DNA of 64,000 nucleotides from Pohlia nutans (GCA_022496805.1 CM040094.1:558001-622000), one strand, 5' to 3'. Counted from the stretch's first letter, positions 10,684 to 24,516 are shown. The notes: generated from the letters alone by a model not told the origin. Made by a program: numbers and translations.

Positions 10684-12708
10684 TGAATCCTTAAACGTCA
10701 AGAGGGTCTTGGACAAGCAACCCAAAGGAATAATTTTTTTAGAGAGTTGTCCCAAAGTCGCTCCCTGAGTAAGGTGAAAAGCCAATAAGAATTCCTCAAA
10801 TCTCATTTGAGGAGTGAATGGAGTGAACAATGTCACTCCAAAAAAAATTCAAAAATTCAAAAATAAAATAAAATCATGAACTAAAAATAAATTAAACTTT
10901 TCCTTAAGTGACACTGAATGAAAATAAATAGCTCTTGCAATCTCGTTTAAACGTGAATGATATTAAATATACTTGTTAGAACAAGCTAACATGACAAGGA
11001 GGTTGATGGTCACCAATCCCTTTCAGTTCACAACATAAATTTCAAGAAATACTTGAGAAAAATTCACAGCCCAAATTCATAATAATAGTTTTTTTTTCAC
11101 GTGCACTTTTGACATTGTACATGCATTTTCAATGAAAGTGTTATTTTTCAATTACATTTCTTCTTATTTAGTCATTTTTCCATTTTGTCCATTTTAGGTT
11201 TTGTTATCCTAATAGTAAGGATATTCACAACATCACTGGTTGCTTCATTGGTTGTTCGAATGAAAAAGGGGAGAATTTTTTTTAGAAAGGGTCACCCTTG
11301 GGGCCTCTGTTTTCAAGCCTCAAGGTGAGGTGGCACGAGAAGAGGGGCTCCTATCTTTGAATCACCTGAAACTCGTTAAAAGGGTAAGCTCTTAAAGAGA
11401 CCCATTTTCTTTTCTTCTTTTCTTAGATTTTAGATTACAGATCGGTGGAAGGGGGCATCAAGTGGCTTCCACTGTGAATACCCCTACACCAAAATCACCA
11501 TATACTCGAGCATATATTGTGGCCCACGGTATTTACAAGAGGCTTTACTAATTTATTTATTTTCGTTCAAAATATTGTGGTAAAATTCATCCAAATTGGA
11601 TGAAATTTAGTTTAAATGAATGAATTTTTCAAATGGATGAATGTACCCATGCCATTCACCCACCCAAGTATATGGTGATTTTAGGGCCGCTTTACACAAT
11701 GACCGAAGGTCGACAGGCCGTCGATTTCCACCAATCGGATTGCAAAAAATCATAAATTCGGCCTCTCGACCCTTCACACTAGAAGCCAAAGTCCGAAGGC
11801 GGTCGCCCTTCAAAATGCCTACATGGCAACACTTTTTGACCAAGGCAACAAACTCTCAAAGGAAGTATGGGTTGAACAAGAATGAAAACCCAAACCAAGA
11901 GGCCGTCAAATTTTTTTAATAAAAAAATCCAAACTATATTATTATATTGTCTATTTTCAGCCCATTTCTTTGAACTCTCAGCAAAATTTGACCACTCAAT
12001 CCCGCGGCCTCTCTTCTTGGATGGTCAAAGTGTGAAGTGGCCCTCAGTGGAGCAAGACAGATGGATCCATTTGGCCAGCTTGAAACACCAATTGGAATTT
12101 AGTGTGGCAGCTGTGAAAGGAACCAATTCAGTTGGTCCAAGAGTCCGTCTGCCTCAAATGATGAACCTACATGCAATAAATAAATAAAATATCATAATTG
12201 CTGCGGAGCTAAAAACCAGCCAGCGTACCCGTAATATGAAGTAGCCTACCAGGTTTGAGAATGTGATATACAAATAGTGTGACCTTTTTTCAAAGGCCGA
12301 GTGGCTTACAATGACCACTGTATCCCAGCCTCACATGCAGCCATGTGGCTCACTTTGCATTTGGAATCATTGGATCTTCCAAAGGAACCTCAGTATAGAC
12401 CAGTTAGTTAAAGGGCAAGGTCAATGATGGGGCTCACTCTGTCTGATGGAGGGTTCAAATTTGTTGCCTGCCTCGAATTCCTCCCTGTAATAACTTCTCT
12501 ACCACAAACACCTACAGTCGCAGGTTCGTACAAGGCTGTGGCGAATAATTTAGTTATTTGGGTGTCGCTTTGGGCCGCTTTTACTAGTACATATGAAGTC
12601 GAGTCCGTTTTTTCTTGAGCCCAATTCAACTAAATTTCAGCCTGTATTATGGTATGCTCCCATGCTACACCCATTCCTACTCAGTACTATCTTCATTGTA
12701 AGTTAGTT
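10684..12708. other. No gene seen
   Basis: AT-rich with a somewhat GC-richer patch at 11640-12180. Short ORFs there resemble no family I know and overlap on both strands. GGGCCGCTTTACACA-type phrases near 11683 resemble a stretch near 61950 and may be remnants of a shared MITE. Confidence 0.35.
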
Positions 12709-12880
12709 CATAACATTCAGTAGCCTTCAAGCCCATTGTCTTTACTTCATGCACTCTACTTATTGCCTTGAGCCTCCACCTGTTCACTTAGCCATTGATG
12801 AAGTACTATTGGATGTGGAATATTTCACACCATCTATTGGAGAGCCAAGGCAAAGGCAATGCATGTTATTGAATGTTATA
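12709..12880. mobile_element. MITE, CATAACATTCAGTAGC family, copy 2
   Basis: Left end CATAACATTCAGTAGCC, right end ATTGAATGTTATA, with the internal phrase ATGTGGAATATTTCACACC. It matches 61774-61943 along its length (for example GTTCACTTAGC and TGATGAAGTA). Confidence 0.6.
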
Positions 12881-14128
12881 TTGCCAGGTGCTTGTATGTG
12901 CAACCCATTGTCTTAACAAAATATAAAATAGACTTGCATGATCTAATCTATATGAACTAAATTAGCAAGAAAACATTCCCATTGGTTGGAGTGATTAATT
13001 AGGAGAAGACACAAATTTCAAAGACCTAAAATACACTTTGAGGAAACCCGTTTTGGGAAGTCGCCCCATTGTATAAAAGTGGCTAGTCCCTGCTCAAAAT
13101 AGTGGGATGGGTGGAGCACGGAAACATGCCCTTAGCTTTAAACTCGGCTTCTAGTATTGAATATAATATTATTAGAATGGAGTCCATTTTCTCGCATGTT
13201 TAATAGCATTGGGCTCAAACTGACAAAAGGAGAATAAAGGGAAAAAGATACCAGAAAGAGTTGTTCAAATTTGCAAACAAGTCACGGGTGTTGATTGCTA
13301 GAAATAAATAATAATAACAATAATGATAAATAAAATAAAATAAAACAATGAAAATATGAAAATAGGCCCAAGGCCACAAATTGGACTTCCATTTTTGGTG
13401 AACCCAATTTTTTCAAGTTGGACATGTGTTAGATCTTATCGCTTTCAGTAATTAAATTTTTGAATTAAATTTTTTTTGCTCAATCTCGGTGAAAAGGAGT
13501 TGGGGGAAAATTTGGGATTTTAACCAACGAGAGACGAGGATTCCAACCCTCTTACATATAAAAACAGGCTTGATTTCATATGTAAAGCGGCCTTTAGACT
13601 ATTTTGTGGGATACAACCAATGTCTATGTGACATAGTGCAAAGCAGATCATGACAAACTGGAAAAAAATAAAAATTGTACAAACCTTGATATGTGGGTGC
13701 GGTGATACAATATATACCTAAGAATATTCATGATAGTTTTATAACCAATGATGGGCCCGGGTGTTGTCAAGAATATCTTATAGAATTTATGAGGAGTGTG
13801 CGTTATATAATAGACTAGGTTTGCCTACGCCAACGCTCATTATAATCGTCCTGACTGCGAAATTGTCATGGAAAGCGTTTGTGTGTTCACCACTCTACGT
13901 TATTTAATATTTAATAATAATATTTTTACTACTACTACTATTACCATAGTTGCATAGCAACTACAACACATTTTTGTCAAATATGTAGTTATCTTTTTAG
14001 AATATATATTTCACATAACAATTTTTTCTAAAATCCTTTTTTCGAATAATTTTTTTTGAAAAAAAATTCCCAAAATTGCTAAGCAAGTACAATACAATTT
14101 ACTAGTATCACGATTAATGTACCTATAA
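12881..14128. other. No gene seen
   Basis: AT-rich intergenic DNA with short simple repeats such as (TAA/TACTA)n near 13300-13340 and 13925-13945. No ORF or repeat end could be supported. Confidence 0.4.
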
Positions 14129-14334
14129 ACATAGCATAATAGAGCAACGGGAGTTAACACCCTTTTGCAATGGGATCACAATCTAAGTTTATGTGGTAAT
14201 GACATGATAGTCCCAAAATTCATGACATACAAATGGCGTTCCTTCATTACATAGAAAAGTGAATTCAAATAAAGATTCTCTTTTGATTTAGTTTTCAAAA
14301 GGGTGCTCCATTGCACTATTCTATTATGCTATGT
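14129..14334. mobile_element. MITE, ACATAGCATAATAG family
   Basis: Left end ACATAGCATAATAGAGCAA and right end TTCTATTATGCTATGT are inverted copies. The right half (AAGATTCTCTTTTGATTTAG and GGGTGCTCCATTG) recurs at about 34540-34610. An A-rich run of about 40 bases follows the right end. Confidence 0.5.
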
Positions 14335-15482
14335 TAAAAAAAAAAAAAAAAAAAAAAGATAAAAAAAAAAAAATTGAAAAGTTGGATGGCGCTACAAGCG
14401 CTAGGTTATGCACCAACAGGCGCTGACTACGTTTTTTTTAATAATAAATTATGATTTTTTTTCATCCTTTTCTTTTTTCATATTTTTTAATCCACCTCCA
14501 GCAACTGGCTCTGTCCATCCCTTTTCTGAATGAACTTGTACCACTAGATGGATGTAAAGGCAGTGCGCGTGAAGGCTCTTGAATGTTATGCTCATCAGGA
14601 ACGACATTGCAAAGTGGATATCGCCGCATGCCATGGCAATGATCACAAGGTAAGTTAGTTAGCGTATTGGTTCCATCTGTCATACAACCAGCCCGCCTGT
14701 GCTGAGTCATATTCAGTGTTTTCCATGCCATGAGTGCTTGGGATGGGTAATATGGCTAATGCAATTGACAAACACCACGTTATTTTTCTTATCCATTTAC
14801 CATACCTTCCGTGCCGGGCTATAGAGTAGTCTTGTAGAAACTAAGTACTACTTGTCTATGTTATTCTAAAGTCGATGGTAGACCTCACTACCTGTGTCCT
14901 TGAGATATGGATTAAAAAGGTGACAAACCACTGCATGTAGAGGAATGGGTGAGCACTTGTGTGTCAAATGTTTAATTTTTTTACGAAAAATAAGTACTAT
15001 TTAGTAGAAAGGTGATTTTTGAGCGCTAAGCATAATGTCAAAGCATGGTGCCCAAGGCCATTATTGACACTAGTTTGATGTTCATTTCAAAAATTACGAT
15101 TTAAAAAAAAAAACCGACATGTATTTTAAGAAATGTACTTGACCGACCTTTCCCTCTTCCCACCTCTTTAGGCCATGCTTGAACCATGTATCTGTGGGGG
15201 ACACTGAAAACATAGAGGAAGTTGCCAGTTCATCACTAATATTGGTGAATCCAAAAGTTGGTTTTTCATTTGTACCGAAATGGGTAGAGTATGAGTGGTT
15301 CTTGGGACCTCATTTCTTGTTCTCTAGCGCCTTTCACAATTTCACATGCCCAATCTTCACATGGAAGCCTCCCTTTATTCACAATGATCTTTGGGCTAAG
15401 TGCTACGATTGTTATGTTATTGAATAACAATGCTTCCAATGGCCATACTATGTTTCAATATCTGAAACCTTCCATGTACCAT

Positions 15483-15742
15483 AGTACTATAGTTGGGTCG
15501 CTACCACACCAACAAATATTTAATATTTTTTTGAAAAATAAAGTTCGTTCCTCAAAAAATGAATTTCTTCATTTTGTTACAAGAAAAAAATGATTAAAAA
15601 TGACCCAAAATGGCCCAAAATAGCTTACAAATTTAAAGTAGCTAAAAATAAGTTATTCTATTTTCGTTTTTTTGTCCTCATAATTTTATTTTTTTACGTT
15701 GTTTAATTTTTTTATTTTTAATGGCAACACAACTATGGTGCT
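15483..15742. mobile_element. MITE, AGTACCATAG family, copy 2
   Basis: Starts AGTACTATAGTTGGGTCGC and ends in the inverted form CAACTATGGTGCT. Internal AAAGTTCGTTCCTCAAAAA and AAATGGCCCAAAATAGC match the other two copies. About 260 bp, like copy 1. Confidence 0.55.
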
Positions 15743-16515
15743 ACAATATATGTGATACAATTAATTTTGCGAGAAAAATACAATATTAATTATGAACCTC
15801 CACTTAACATAAATAATATTCTAAACAGCATAGGCATCTCGCCGATCTTCATGTTCATAACTTTTTAAACAAGTCTGGAATTACTCATGGAGCCTGAAGG
15901 TTTACCTTGCAATTATAGAAAATACTTTGCTGGAATCTTGATGTTTGATCATGTTAGGGAGGAAATCCTTCTATCAGTAGGGATACAGGGGATGAGTTTC
16001 CCTCCTTACAAGGGATCTTACTACACCCATTATCTTGTTTACTTGAGAGGCATAATTAGTCTGAGTTTTTTTACAAATTCTTGGACTAATTTTGATATAA
16101 ATTATCCAAATTAATCTAAGAGTATGATAAGAAAATATTATTGTTTAAAAAATATAAATATAATAATAATCTTATTCATTTTTGACATGGAAAATTCATT
16201 TTGATCTGAATAACAAATTGTTAGTATAGGCCATGCAAAAAACCTATTACCACAATTCCTACAAGTTTTATCAATTACTCCAATTTGGACTTTCTTCTAA
16301 TTCCACAATTAGTTCGAGTTTTCATTATTGATACAAGTCAAAGTAAACAAGATAATGGTAATGGGTGTACCTTTTGTAAATGCCTTCCTAGAAGGTTTGA
16401 CACTCCCATTTTGTGAACTTTGCAATTACTTTGTAATCTGCAATCCAAAGACGATAGATAGATAGAAACTCCGGTCCTCTCTCGATGCCGGTGTGAAAAA
16501 GTGTCCATTCGTCTT
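15743..16515. other. No gene seen
   Basis: AT-rich intergenic DNA. A 75-residue plus-strand ORF at 15887-16114 has no recognisable family or neighbouring exons. Confidence 0.35.
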
Positions 16516-17090
16516 AACCCCTAAAGGACCAGGGTGGTTTTTAGCTTAGCTCTTGTTTACTTGACTAGCTCTTATAACAAGCTCGATTCCTCATTGGTGT
16601 GGTTTAATTTTGACAATCGGCACCGTTGAAATCAAAGAAGAATTACATAGCTTTTGTATGAAAAAAGGATCAACAAAATCGCACAATTTTTGAGAAAATG
16701 CCACCGTTGAGAAGATTGGTGGAACTTGTTTAGGGTATTTTGTACACATGCTGAAATCAGATTGATCAAAAGTGCTCCATTAAATCTAAATTTTCTACCA
16801 TGCGTAATGATCATCATTTTGAACACGTGAAAAAAAATTCAATTAATTTGGAGGTGTGAAGAGAAAGATATGAGGGTCTTAAGTGACGCCCAAATAACTT
16901 CCTTGCAGCTCAAAAAAATCATTAAAAATTGCACACTTCATGAAATTTTGATCGAGAAGTACTCACGGATTCAGCTCTAAAAAAGAACTAGGGTCTCTTT
17001 GTTGCTCACTTTACAATTCCCATCCAACAACTCGAAATTCCTCACTTTCTAGTTCCAGAAGCCACGTGGTGTCTTGTGGTCCTTTAGGGG
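16516..17090. mobile_element. piggyBac-type MITE (TTAA target), 575 bp
   Basis: Starts CCCCTAAAGGACCA and ends TGGTCCTTTAGGGG, perfect inverted copies, flanked by TTAA at 16512-16515 and 17091-17094. Noncoding. Confidence 0.7.
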
Positions 17091-17094
17091 TTAA

Positions 17095-18113
17095 CAACAA
17101 GTCACTGACTACTCTCCCCTTCCGAGAATAATCATTCTAGTCACTATTAATCAATAACAAAAAGTAATTATAATTTGATAGGTGGATGGTTTTTTGATAA
17201 AGATTGGAATTTGTTTTGATGACGGTTGTCAAGTCATGGGTTCTGCAATTCGTTGGTGAAGGACTTTGTACTGCAATTATGTAGTTCGGGCTCAATTACC
17301 ATTGGATTCATTTGAGTAGTATGTGATATATATGATTTGGTGCTACTAGTGAGTTATTATAGGCAGGAAAGTTGTAACAACCAACTGGGCCGTCTCACTT
17401 TCATGAGACTGCAATCCAAAGAAAATGAAGTTTGTGGTTGGTGGAACCATATAAAACGCCAATTTCTCATAATCATCTCAAGGATAATGTTGTCACTTGT
17501 TTAAAGGGTGGAGTGGTACATATAATTCAGATTAATTTTCTTACCAATGACTTTGCTAGTTTCTACCTCCTTCTAAAGTGTGAAAGACACAATCTTTTTG
17601 TAGGTAAATGCTTCATCAAGGTTTCATATCTTTAATACTTAGAAATTTGTATTTACACATTCAACATTACTAGGTGAAAGAAATAAAATACATGAACCCG
17701 AAAAGAAGATACATTACAAAAATTATACGAGAGTACAAAAGGAACCCTAAGTTTATGAATGAATTGTTTATTTCCAAATGTAAAAACAATGAGAAGATGT
17801 CATCAAGATGAATGGTGTAAAAATGAAAAGTAAACAATAAGAACAAGAATGATAATAGAAAGTTGTTTTTGCAAACATTTATGTGGCTAAGGCTTGATCA
17901 CTTACTTAAGTATGTGAAAACCATCTTCAAATATATAAATTCTATATTAAGTGTAGGCATCAAGGACCCTTAGATCCTTCTTTGTTCTCAAGGTGAGAAG
18001 CCATGGAGACCAACAAGAGTTTCAAAAATCGAGAAGACCATTAAATGTCTTCATTACACTTTACACCACATTCAAAGAACATGATTCTTCAAATGACAAC
18101 CTTTGGAGCACCT
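17095..18113. other. No gene seen
   Basis: AT-rich spacer between two TTAA elements. No repeat ends, and no ORF with recognisable content. Confidence 0.35.
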
Positions 18114-18117
18114 TTAA

Positions 18118-18673
18118 CCCTTAAACGTACCAGTCCTTTCTGGAAAAGTCAAACTACAGAATTATACAGAATTAAGCCTTGAAGAATAATCAAAGTATAT
18201 TTTGTAATATTTTCATGCATGAAATTAAGTGTTTCTTACAAGTCCTGAAATTTTCAGATTTTTTTGATTTAACATGATTTTTTTACAATTTTTTAAGTCA
18301 AATGCTTCACAAATTCATTTTAATTACAAAAAGACTTCAAAAAATTGATTAATTTTTGGATGAGATGCAAATCACAATGGAGAATCACATGATATCATTG
18401 ATATGTTTTCCATAAAAAAGAAAACTAGTTAAATTTTGAAATTCGAAAAGTAAACATCCCATGTAGTGTATTCAGAGCTTGAGCTACAAAGCTTGCAAAA
18501 GAAACAATTTACTCAATACATGAAATTTTTAAGATTTGAAAAGTGGAGTGCAAACTAGACTTGATAAACTTCATTTTCTCTGTTGAGTGTAGTAGCAAAA
18601 GAAATCATCTTCGAGATCAAAATTGGGTCTGACCAACAAACATCCAATAACTGGATGCGTGGACGTTTAGGGG
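18118..18673. mobile_element. piggyBac-type MITE (TTAA target), 556 bp
   Basis: Starts CCCTTAAACGTACC and ends GGACGTTTAGGGG, flanked by intact TTAA at 18114-18117 and 18674-18677. Noncoding. Confidence 0.65.
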
Positions 18674-18774
18674 TTAAGAGGTTTTATTTATGGCCTCTTG
18701 AACCAAATATAATGAGGTCCTTATGTCATCATTTTTGTTTGGTAATGAAAATGAAAAGAAACTAAGTTGGTTAA

Positions 18775-19340
18775 CCCCTAACCGCCCAACCATGCATATT
18801 TTGCATGATGTACGGATTTGAACTCCGATTTCTCATTCATCATGCAATTTTGCAGTGTGAAATTTTTATTGAAACTTTCATGGGAAGTTAGCTTCATGCA
18901 TGTGTGATCCGATTAGAAAGGGGATGATTTGTGAAATTTTAATGCCTCATTTCACGTTGTAGTGTTCCACCCCAAATTTGGAAGATTTTAGTCTAAAAGT
19001 GCTCTTGAAAACGTCAACTACTAAAAATAAACAACCAAAAATCTCCAAAAATCACTACACTTAGAGTATTACATTTCAACCCATCCCAAAAATTCTCATT
19101 ATTAGATTGTCAATATCTTATTCGTAATCATACTACAAAAGAGCTCTAAATTTTAAGTTTGAAAATTTATACACAAGTATTGGCGATAGCAATCGCAAAT
19201 TTAACAGTATGGATAGAATCTAAAATTCATAATGTACAACTTTTATTCATTCATCAAGTTGAAAATATCCCTCTCGTTTGCATTTTATAATGCATCTTTG
19301 AAAAACTGCCGAATTTGAAAAGGGTGAGGACGTTTAGGGG
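18775..19340. mobile_element. piggyBac-type MITE (TTAA target), 566 bp, CCGCCCAACC family
   Basis: Starts CCCCTAACCGCCCAACCAT and ends AGGACGTTTAGGGG, flanked by TTAA at 18771-18774 and 19341-19344. The element at 57470-58032 (563 bp) matches it from end to end with the same ends and target. Partial inverted copies lie at about 7900-8397 and 50690-51010. Confidence 0.75.
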
Positions 19341-19356
19341 TTAAAATAACATGCCA

Positions 19357-20795
19357 TTACACCTCCGTCGGTGAGTTCTCGGATAAAAGTAAAAAAATGC
19401 AACGCGGATAAAAAAGTAAAAGATACCCGCCACGCCACGCAGATAAAAAGCAAAAGACACCCGCCAAGCGGGTCGCAAACCTCACGCGAGTAGGTTCGGA
19501 CCCGGACCTACCACCGACCCCGCCCAACCGAGCAAGGCAGTTCATCACCTTCCTTCCTGCCCTTCCGCGGGGTCCGTCGGCGTTCTGCTCCCAGAATCCC
19601 AGATCGTGTTAAGACTGTTACAGTCAAACAATCCGTCTCCATTTCGCATCGATGCCCGCCGCTTGTTCGATCGTGTCAGTTTCCGATTATTCCTGCGCCA
19701 GATTTGACGTTTTTCGGGAAGGATTTGGTGCTGTTTGACCCGTTTTGAGGACGGATATGACGTTCTTGGAGGCGGAAAGGATTGGTCGCGTTGTCGCCCC
19801 TGTTACTCGCGTTGGATAGTGCGATTTCGTTTCCGGTGCAGGTTGCAGTGATTGAGTGCTTGAAAAGGTGAGGAGTGTTGGAAGTCTTTTGATTGAGTTT
19901 GCTTTTCTTTATCCTGTACTGCATTTGAGTAATCATAGGTCGGTTATACGGTCTATTCGCAAGGGTTAGTGTGTACGAGAATTCATTGTATTAGGTGAAT
20001 ATTTCGCTCCACTGAATTTGTGGAGCGTTCGTGCGGAGTGCGGTTTGGTTGCGTGATTGAGTGTTTGAAGAGGTGAGGAGTGTTGTTAAGTGTTGATTGA
20101 GGTGTATTTTTCTTTATCCTGGACTACATTTGAGCAGAGTTTGTGGTCATTTATGAAAGTTGATGAGATTCGAGGTTTAGAGGACTCTGGAAATACTCTC
20201 GTGCAGCCTTTTGCATGTGGTAAAACCTTGTCTATTCGCAAGGGTTAGTATGTGTGGAAACTCACGAGAGTTCTTTGTGTTAGGTGAATATTCCGGTCCG
20301 CTGAATTTGGCTCGTTTTGAAGTACAGAGAGGTTAGAGGTTACGTTGCTGTGCTGTTACTTTTCGTTGTTCATGACTGCATCTCTTTCTGGACGTACGTA
20401 CGAAGTTTTCTCGTGGATTTTACTTCGGAGGTTTTGGTTCTATTTGCGTATATCCGGCTGCTGCTGGTCGTGTAAGGCGGTGCTTAGGGATTCATACTCC
20501 GGAAGTCTCTGTGAGGTGGTTTGGTTCCTGCCCGTGGTTTCCTGGAGAAATTCTGACTTCTTAAGGGTTTTACGTTTATATTTACATGAAGTCTTTGATT
20601 CGTTTTCCTCTCGGCGTGTTTTCTTCTTGGCGAGACTCAGCATTGGAAAACTCGCCTGGAGATTAGATGAATGAATGATCTCAGTGTTTGTATTTTGACT
20701 GTCAGCAATGTGCGTAGCTTAAAGCTGGAGGTTCATCGAATAACCGCGGTTCTATTGTCCCCGTCGCAGGTTTGTTTTGGTGCTTTGCGGTGACC
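19357..20795 (+). promoter_or_regulatory. DGD1 promoter and leader region, with an internal imperfect duplication
   Basis: A GC-richer stretch (19357-19600) marks the promoter side. Two imperfect direct copies follow, about 19848-20020 and 20053-20309, sharing GATTGAGTG, GTGAGGAGTGTTG, TCTATTCGCAAGGGTTAGT and TTAGGTGAATATT. A likely last leader intron ends at CGTCGCAG (20762-20769), 26 bases before the start codon. Transcription start not visible. Confidence 0.45.
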
Positions 20796-23700
20796 ATGGC
20801 TCCCTGGGATGCCACCACGGACGCCGAGAAAGCTTTCTCATTCTTGTCCAAGAGTATCTCTGAAGTGCAGAAATCTGCTGAATCCGACATCAAACTCATC
20901 AAATCCCGTGTGAAGTCGTTCAAGAACTTGTCGGAAACTCTTGATAAAGAATGGGAGAGTCTGAAGATTCCTGCTGTGGACAATCTGAAAAATTCTGGAA
21001 GGATTTTGAGGATGATGACGGACACCAGAAAACAAACATCGGGGAGTACAACAGCGTCTTCCGATTTTGGTTTTCTTAAAAGCCTCAGGCCAACCTTGTC
21101 TGAATTCCAGCGCTCTTTCTCCGACCCCGACTTTCAAAGTCACCACCGAGATGAGTCCAAGGGAATGGATCTCTGGCTCCGTAAGCCAGCGTTTTCGAAA
21201 GACGCGGAATCGGGGCTTGATTTGTTTTCTCGGAAGACACGTGAAGGGATTCGAAATGAGTGGTCGTCTTCCCGTAAGATGGGTGATCGGAGGATGGTGA
21301 CTAGAGACTGGCAGAAAGGGACTCGGAGAAAAAAGGCAAGTAGGCGAGCGAAGCCATCGTCTGTGGACGACTGGGTGGACGATTGGGAACCCTTGCGTCG
21401 CGTGAAAGAAAGCGTTAAGGAGAGTTTGCAAGAGTTAGAAAGTACTGCTGCTACAAGCAAGACGCCTTCAGAGTTTTTCGAGAACGTGAAGAAGACGGAA
21501 TTTTATGAGAACGTGAAGAAGAACTTGGTGAGTTTTCCGTTCTTACCTTCGTCCTGCCACTTATTATGACGTCATGGTAAAGCATATGTAATCCCTTGTC
21601 CCTACTGGATACATATTGGTAAAATTTATGAGTGTGTACAATTTGTGTGCCGCAGAAACTTTCGTCAACTGCAGACGCAAGCAAGGAGCAATATGGATTG
21701 AATGTCGCACCATTGGATGTACCTGAGCTGCTAGAGAATTTAGTTAGGCAGTCTGAGCCTCTGCTGGACCATCTCGGTGTAAAGAAAGGTGCGTTTCTGC
21801 CAGCAAGGGCATTTTCTTTGGTGTGGGAGCAGCCTACAACCGTTTAGTTACATTTTTTGTTTTTGAGACGTATATAAAGTTTGCTTTGCCTAGAATTAAG
21901 ATGTTTCGGTGGGAGGGCGTTGATTGGAAGGTAGTTCATGCACGAGCAGGAATTGCCTCATGTATTGACTTGTGAATGCACTTTGTGCACAGATGTTTCA
22001 GAGAAAGTATGCGATCTTATCAGGAGTTGTAGGCGAGAAGATCAACAACTCTTTCAACAACCAACCACAATGAAAAACAAATCCAGATCAGGAAAAGATT
22101 CCAGCAAAAGTCAAGACAACCTGGACCTGCGTATAGCGAGTGTTTGCCAAAGTACAGGTTACAGGTACAAAGGAGGTTTGTGGGGTGACCACGAAGACGC
22201 AAAGGAATCCCACGAACAAGACACTCGTCGTAACATTGCAATTGTTACGACAGCCAGCTTGCCATGGATGACGGGGACAGCAGTAAATCCGCTCTTTCGG
22301 GCAGCTTTCCTTGCAAAAACTGGGAAACAGAACGTTACCCTTCTGGTGCCTTGGTTGTGTAAGCAGGACCAAGAGCAGGTCTATCCAAATAAGATGACAT
22401 TTGATACCCCTGAGGATCAAGAGAGTTATGTTCGTGATTGGGTGGAAGCTCGCGTTGGATTCAAGTCTGACTTCAAAATCGCATTTTATCCGGGAAAGGT
22501 AATTGTAGAACTCAATAAGTTCGTGAAGTTGTGTTCAGGATTCTAATACCACTTTTTTCGTGATGTGTGGAAGTGAACGTGAACAACATGTGGCTTGACT
22601 CTATGCTGTAATTTTTTGTGGCTTGACTCTATGCTAATCCAAGTGCTGCCGTTTTGAGATGTTACATTCATTTATACATATTAGTCATTGTAATTTTATT
22701 TTCCTTACCCTGGACACATGTTTTAATGTTGCACAGTTTTCATCATACAAACGAAGTATCTTGGCCGCTGGGGATATTTCTGAGTTCATCCCCAAAGAAG
22801 AAGCTGATGTGGCTGTGCTGGAGGAACCTGAACATTTAACATGGTATTATCATGGCAAGCGCTGGACAGACAAGTTCCAGCATGTTGTTGGAATCGTCCA
22901 TACCAACTACTTGGAATACGTGAAAAGAGAGAAAAATGGAGCAGTTCAAGCCTTTCTGCTGGAACATATTAACAACTGGATGGTTCGTGCCTATTGCAAC
23001 AAGGTACTATTTCTCATTGCTGCTCTTGCCTTAAACTTGTCTTAAATGTTGGTGCTTTTCTGCCGTTTATTTTTATACTTATTCGAGGAAACCGGATATA
23101 GAAGTATACGTCAAATGTTTTAGTTTTTGCTATGATTGCTGAGCTTTTGGTACACGGTGTTGAAGTCAGTTGGTAAAATGTTTATCGTGCTTGAATTGGC
23201 AGGTACTGCGACTCTCAGCAGCTACTCAAGAACTGCCGAAGGCTTCGGTTGTCAATGTCCACGGAGTTGGCCCAAGATTCCTGGAGACAGGCAAGCGTCT
23301 GGCAGATGAGTCAGAAGAAGGGAAGCCCACATTCTCGAAGGGTGCATATTACTTGGGAAAAATGATATGGGGAAAGGGATACAGGGAACTTGTGGATCTC
23401 TTTGTGGAGAATAAGGACCAGCTGTCCAATGTTGAGCTAGACGTTTTCGGAAGTGGCGAAGATTCTCATGAAGTCCATGCTGAGGCTCAGCAGAACGGCC
23501 TCCGCATGAAATTTCACCAGGGTCGAGATCATGGCGATCATTCACTTCATGGGTAACTACGATCTTCACTTTAATAATAATGTTCTAATAGCTTTTACCT
23601 AGAGTGATTTGTGGTGCCGTTTTCTTTGCCTACATTGTTCTTGGTTTTAGACTGGACTATCAATCTGGGGGAGGCCAACATGCTTATTCTGACAGTCATG

Positions 23701-24516
23701 ACTACGACGTGAGTTGGACACAGTTTGCTTAGGGTCTTTCACAGAGGTGGTCTCTGCTTCTGATTTGAACATGTATCATGTATGAAGTTAGTCATATGTC
23801 GGGATGATTTTTCTTGACATGTCGTGCATCTGTTGGCTTGTGCAGATACAAAGTTTTCATAAATCCTAGTTTAAGTGATGTGGTATGCACCACCACGGCC
23901 GAGGCGCTGGCTATGGGAAAAATTGTTGTGTGCGCGGATCACCCATCCAATGACTTCTTCCGATCCTTTCCTAATTGCTACATTTATCGGACACCGGAAG
24001 AGTTCGTCGAGAAGGTGCAACAAGCTATGGCTTCTGAGCCCGAACCCCTCTCTCCAGAGCTACAATACCTCCTATCGTGGGAAGCAGCTACAGACCGGTT
24101 CATCGACTCAGCTGGTCTTGACAAGCTACCTCCCAGGGGGACCAAAAAATCCAGCTCAAAGAAACCATTGCTGGGTGAGTGGTCATTGATTCAGAATTGT
24201 GCTGCTTGTGTTCTTTGTTACTCCTGTTTTCTTGATAGCCTTCCCCGGTGGCTCTTACCAACAACTCCCATTGTTGTGTTGTATTATTTCAGGCGAGGAA
24301 GTGGAAAAGAAGACCATGACTTTGTCCACATCAACACCCGATCTCTCTGAGGTTGTGGATAAGGGTCTCTATTTCACGCACTACCTCCTGTCTGGAATCG
24401 AACCATGGCGGAATCTCGTGGGAGCGTTCCCAAATACAATGCACATCGACGCACAACATTGTAAGGACCTGGGCTTACCACCTCCCAATGTGCAAAGGCC
24501 TGTGTATGGCTGGTAG
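20796..24516 (+). CDS. DGD1: Digalactosyldiacylglycerol synthase 1
   Basis: Transfers galactose from UDP-galactose to monogalactosyldiacylglycerol on the outer chloroplast envelope, making the thylakoid lipid DGDG. Seven exons join in phase with GT-AG introns: 20796-21527, 21656-21788, 21993-22498, 22737-23003, 23203-23552, 23846-24174 and 24293-24516, giving 846 residues (Arabidopsis DGD1 808). Exon 1 is the long N-terminal extension typical of DGD1 and absent from DGD2. Exons 3-7 are the GT-B glycosyltransferase: [56 protein letters not shown]-like [14 protein letters not shown], then [11 protein letters not shown] and [10 protein letters not shown] of the nucleotide-sugar site, ending QRPVYGW. 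The start is the ATG in ACCATGG at 20796; the open frame extends a few codons further but without ATG. It looks intact. Confidence 0.96.

Noticed and set aside
20345..20674. 109-residue plus-strand ORF upstream of DGD1
   Set aside because: Low-complexity Phe/Leu/Ser content, no family, and it lies in the leader with a likely intron acceptor downstream.
20838..21460. Minus-strand ORFs of 197 and 106 residues opposite DGD1 exon 1
   Set aside because: They are antisense shadows of a well-supported exon and have no recognisable content.
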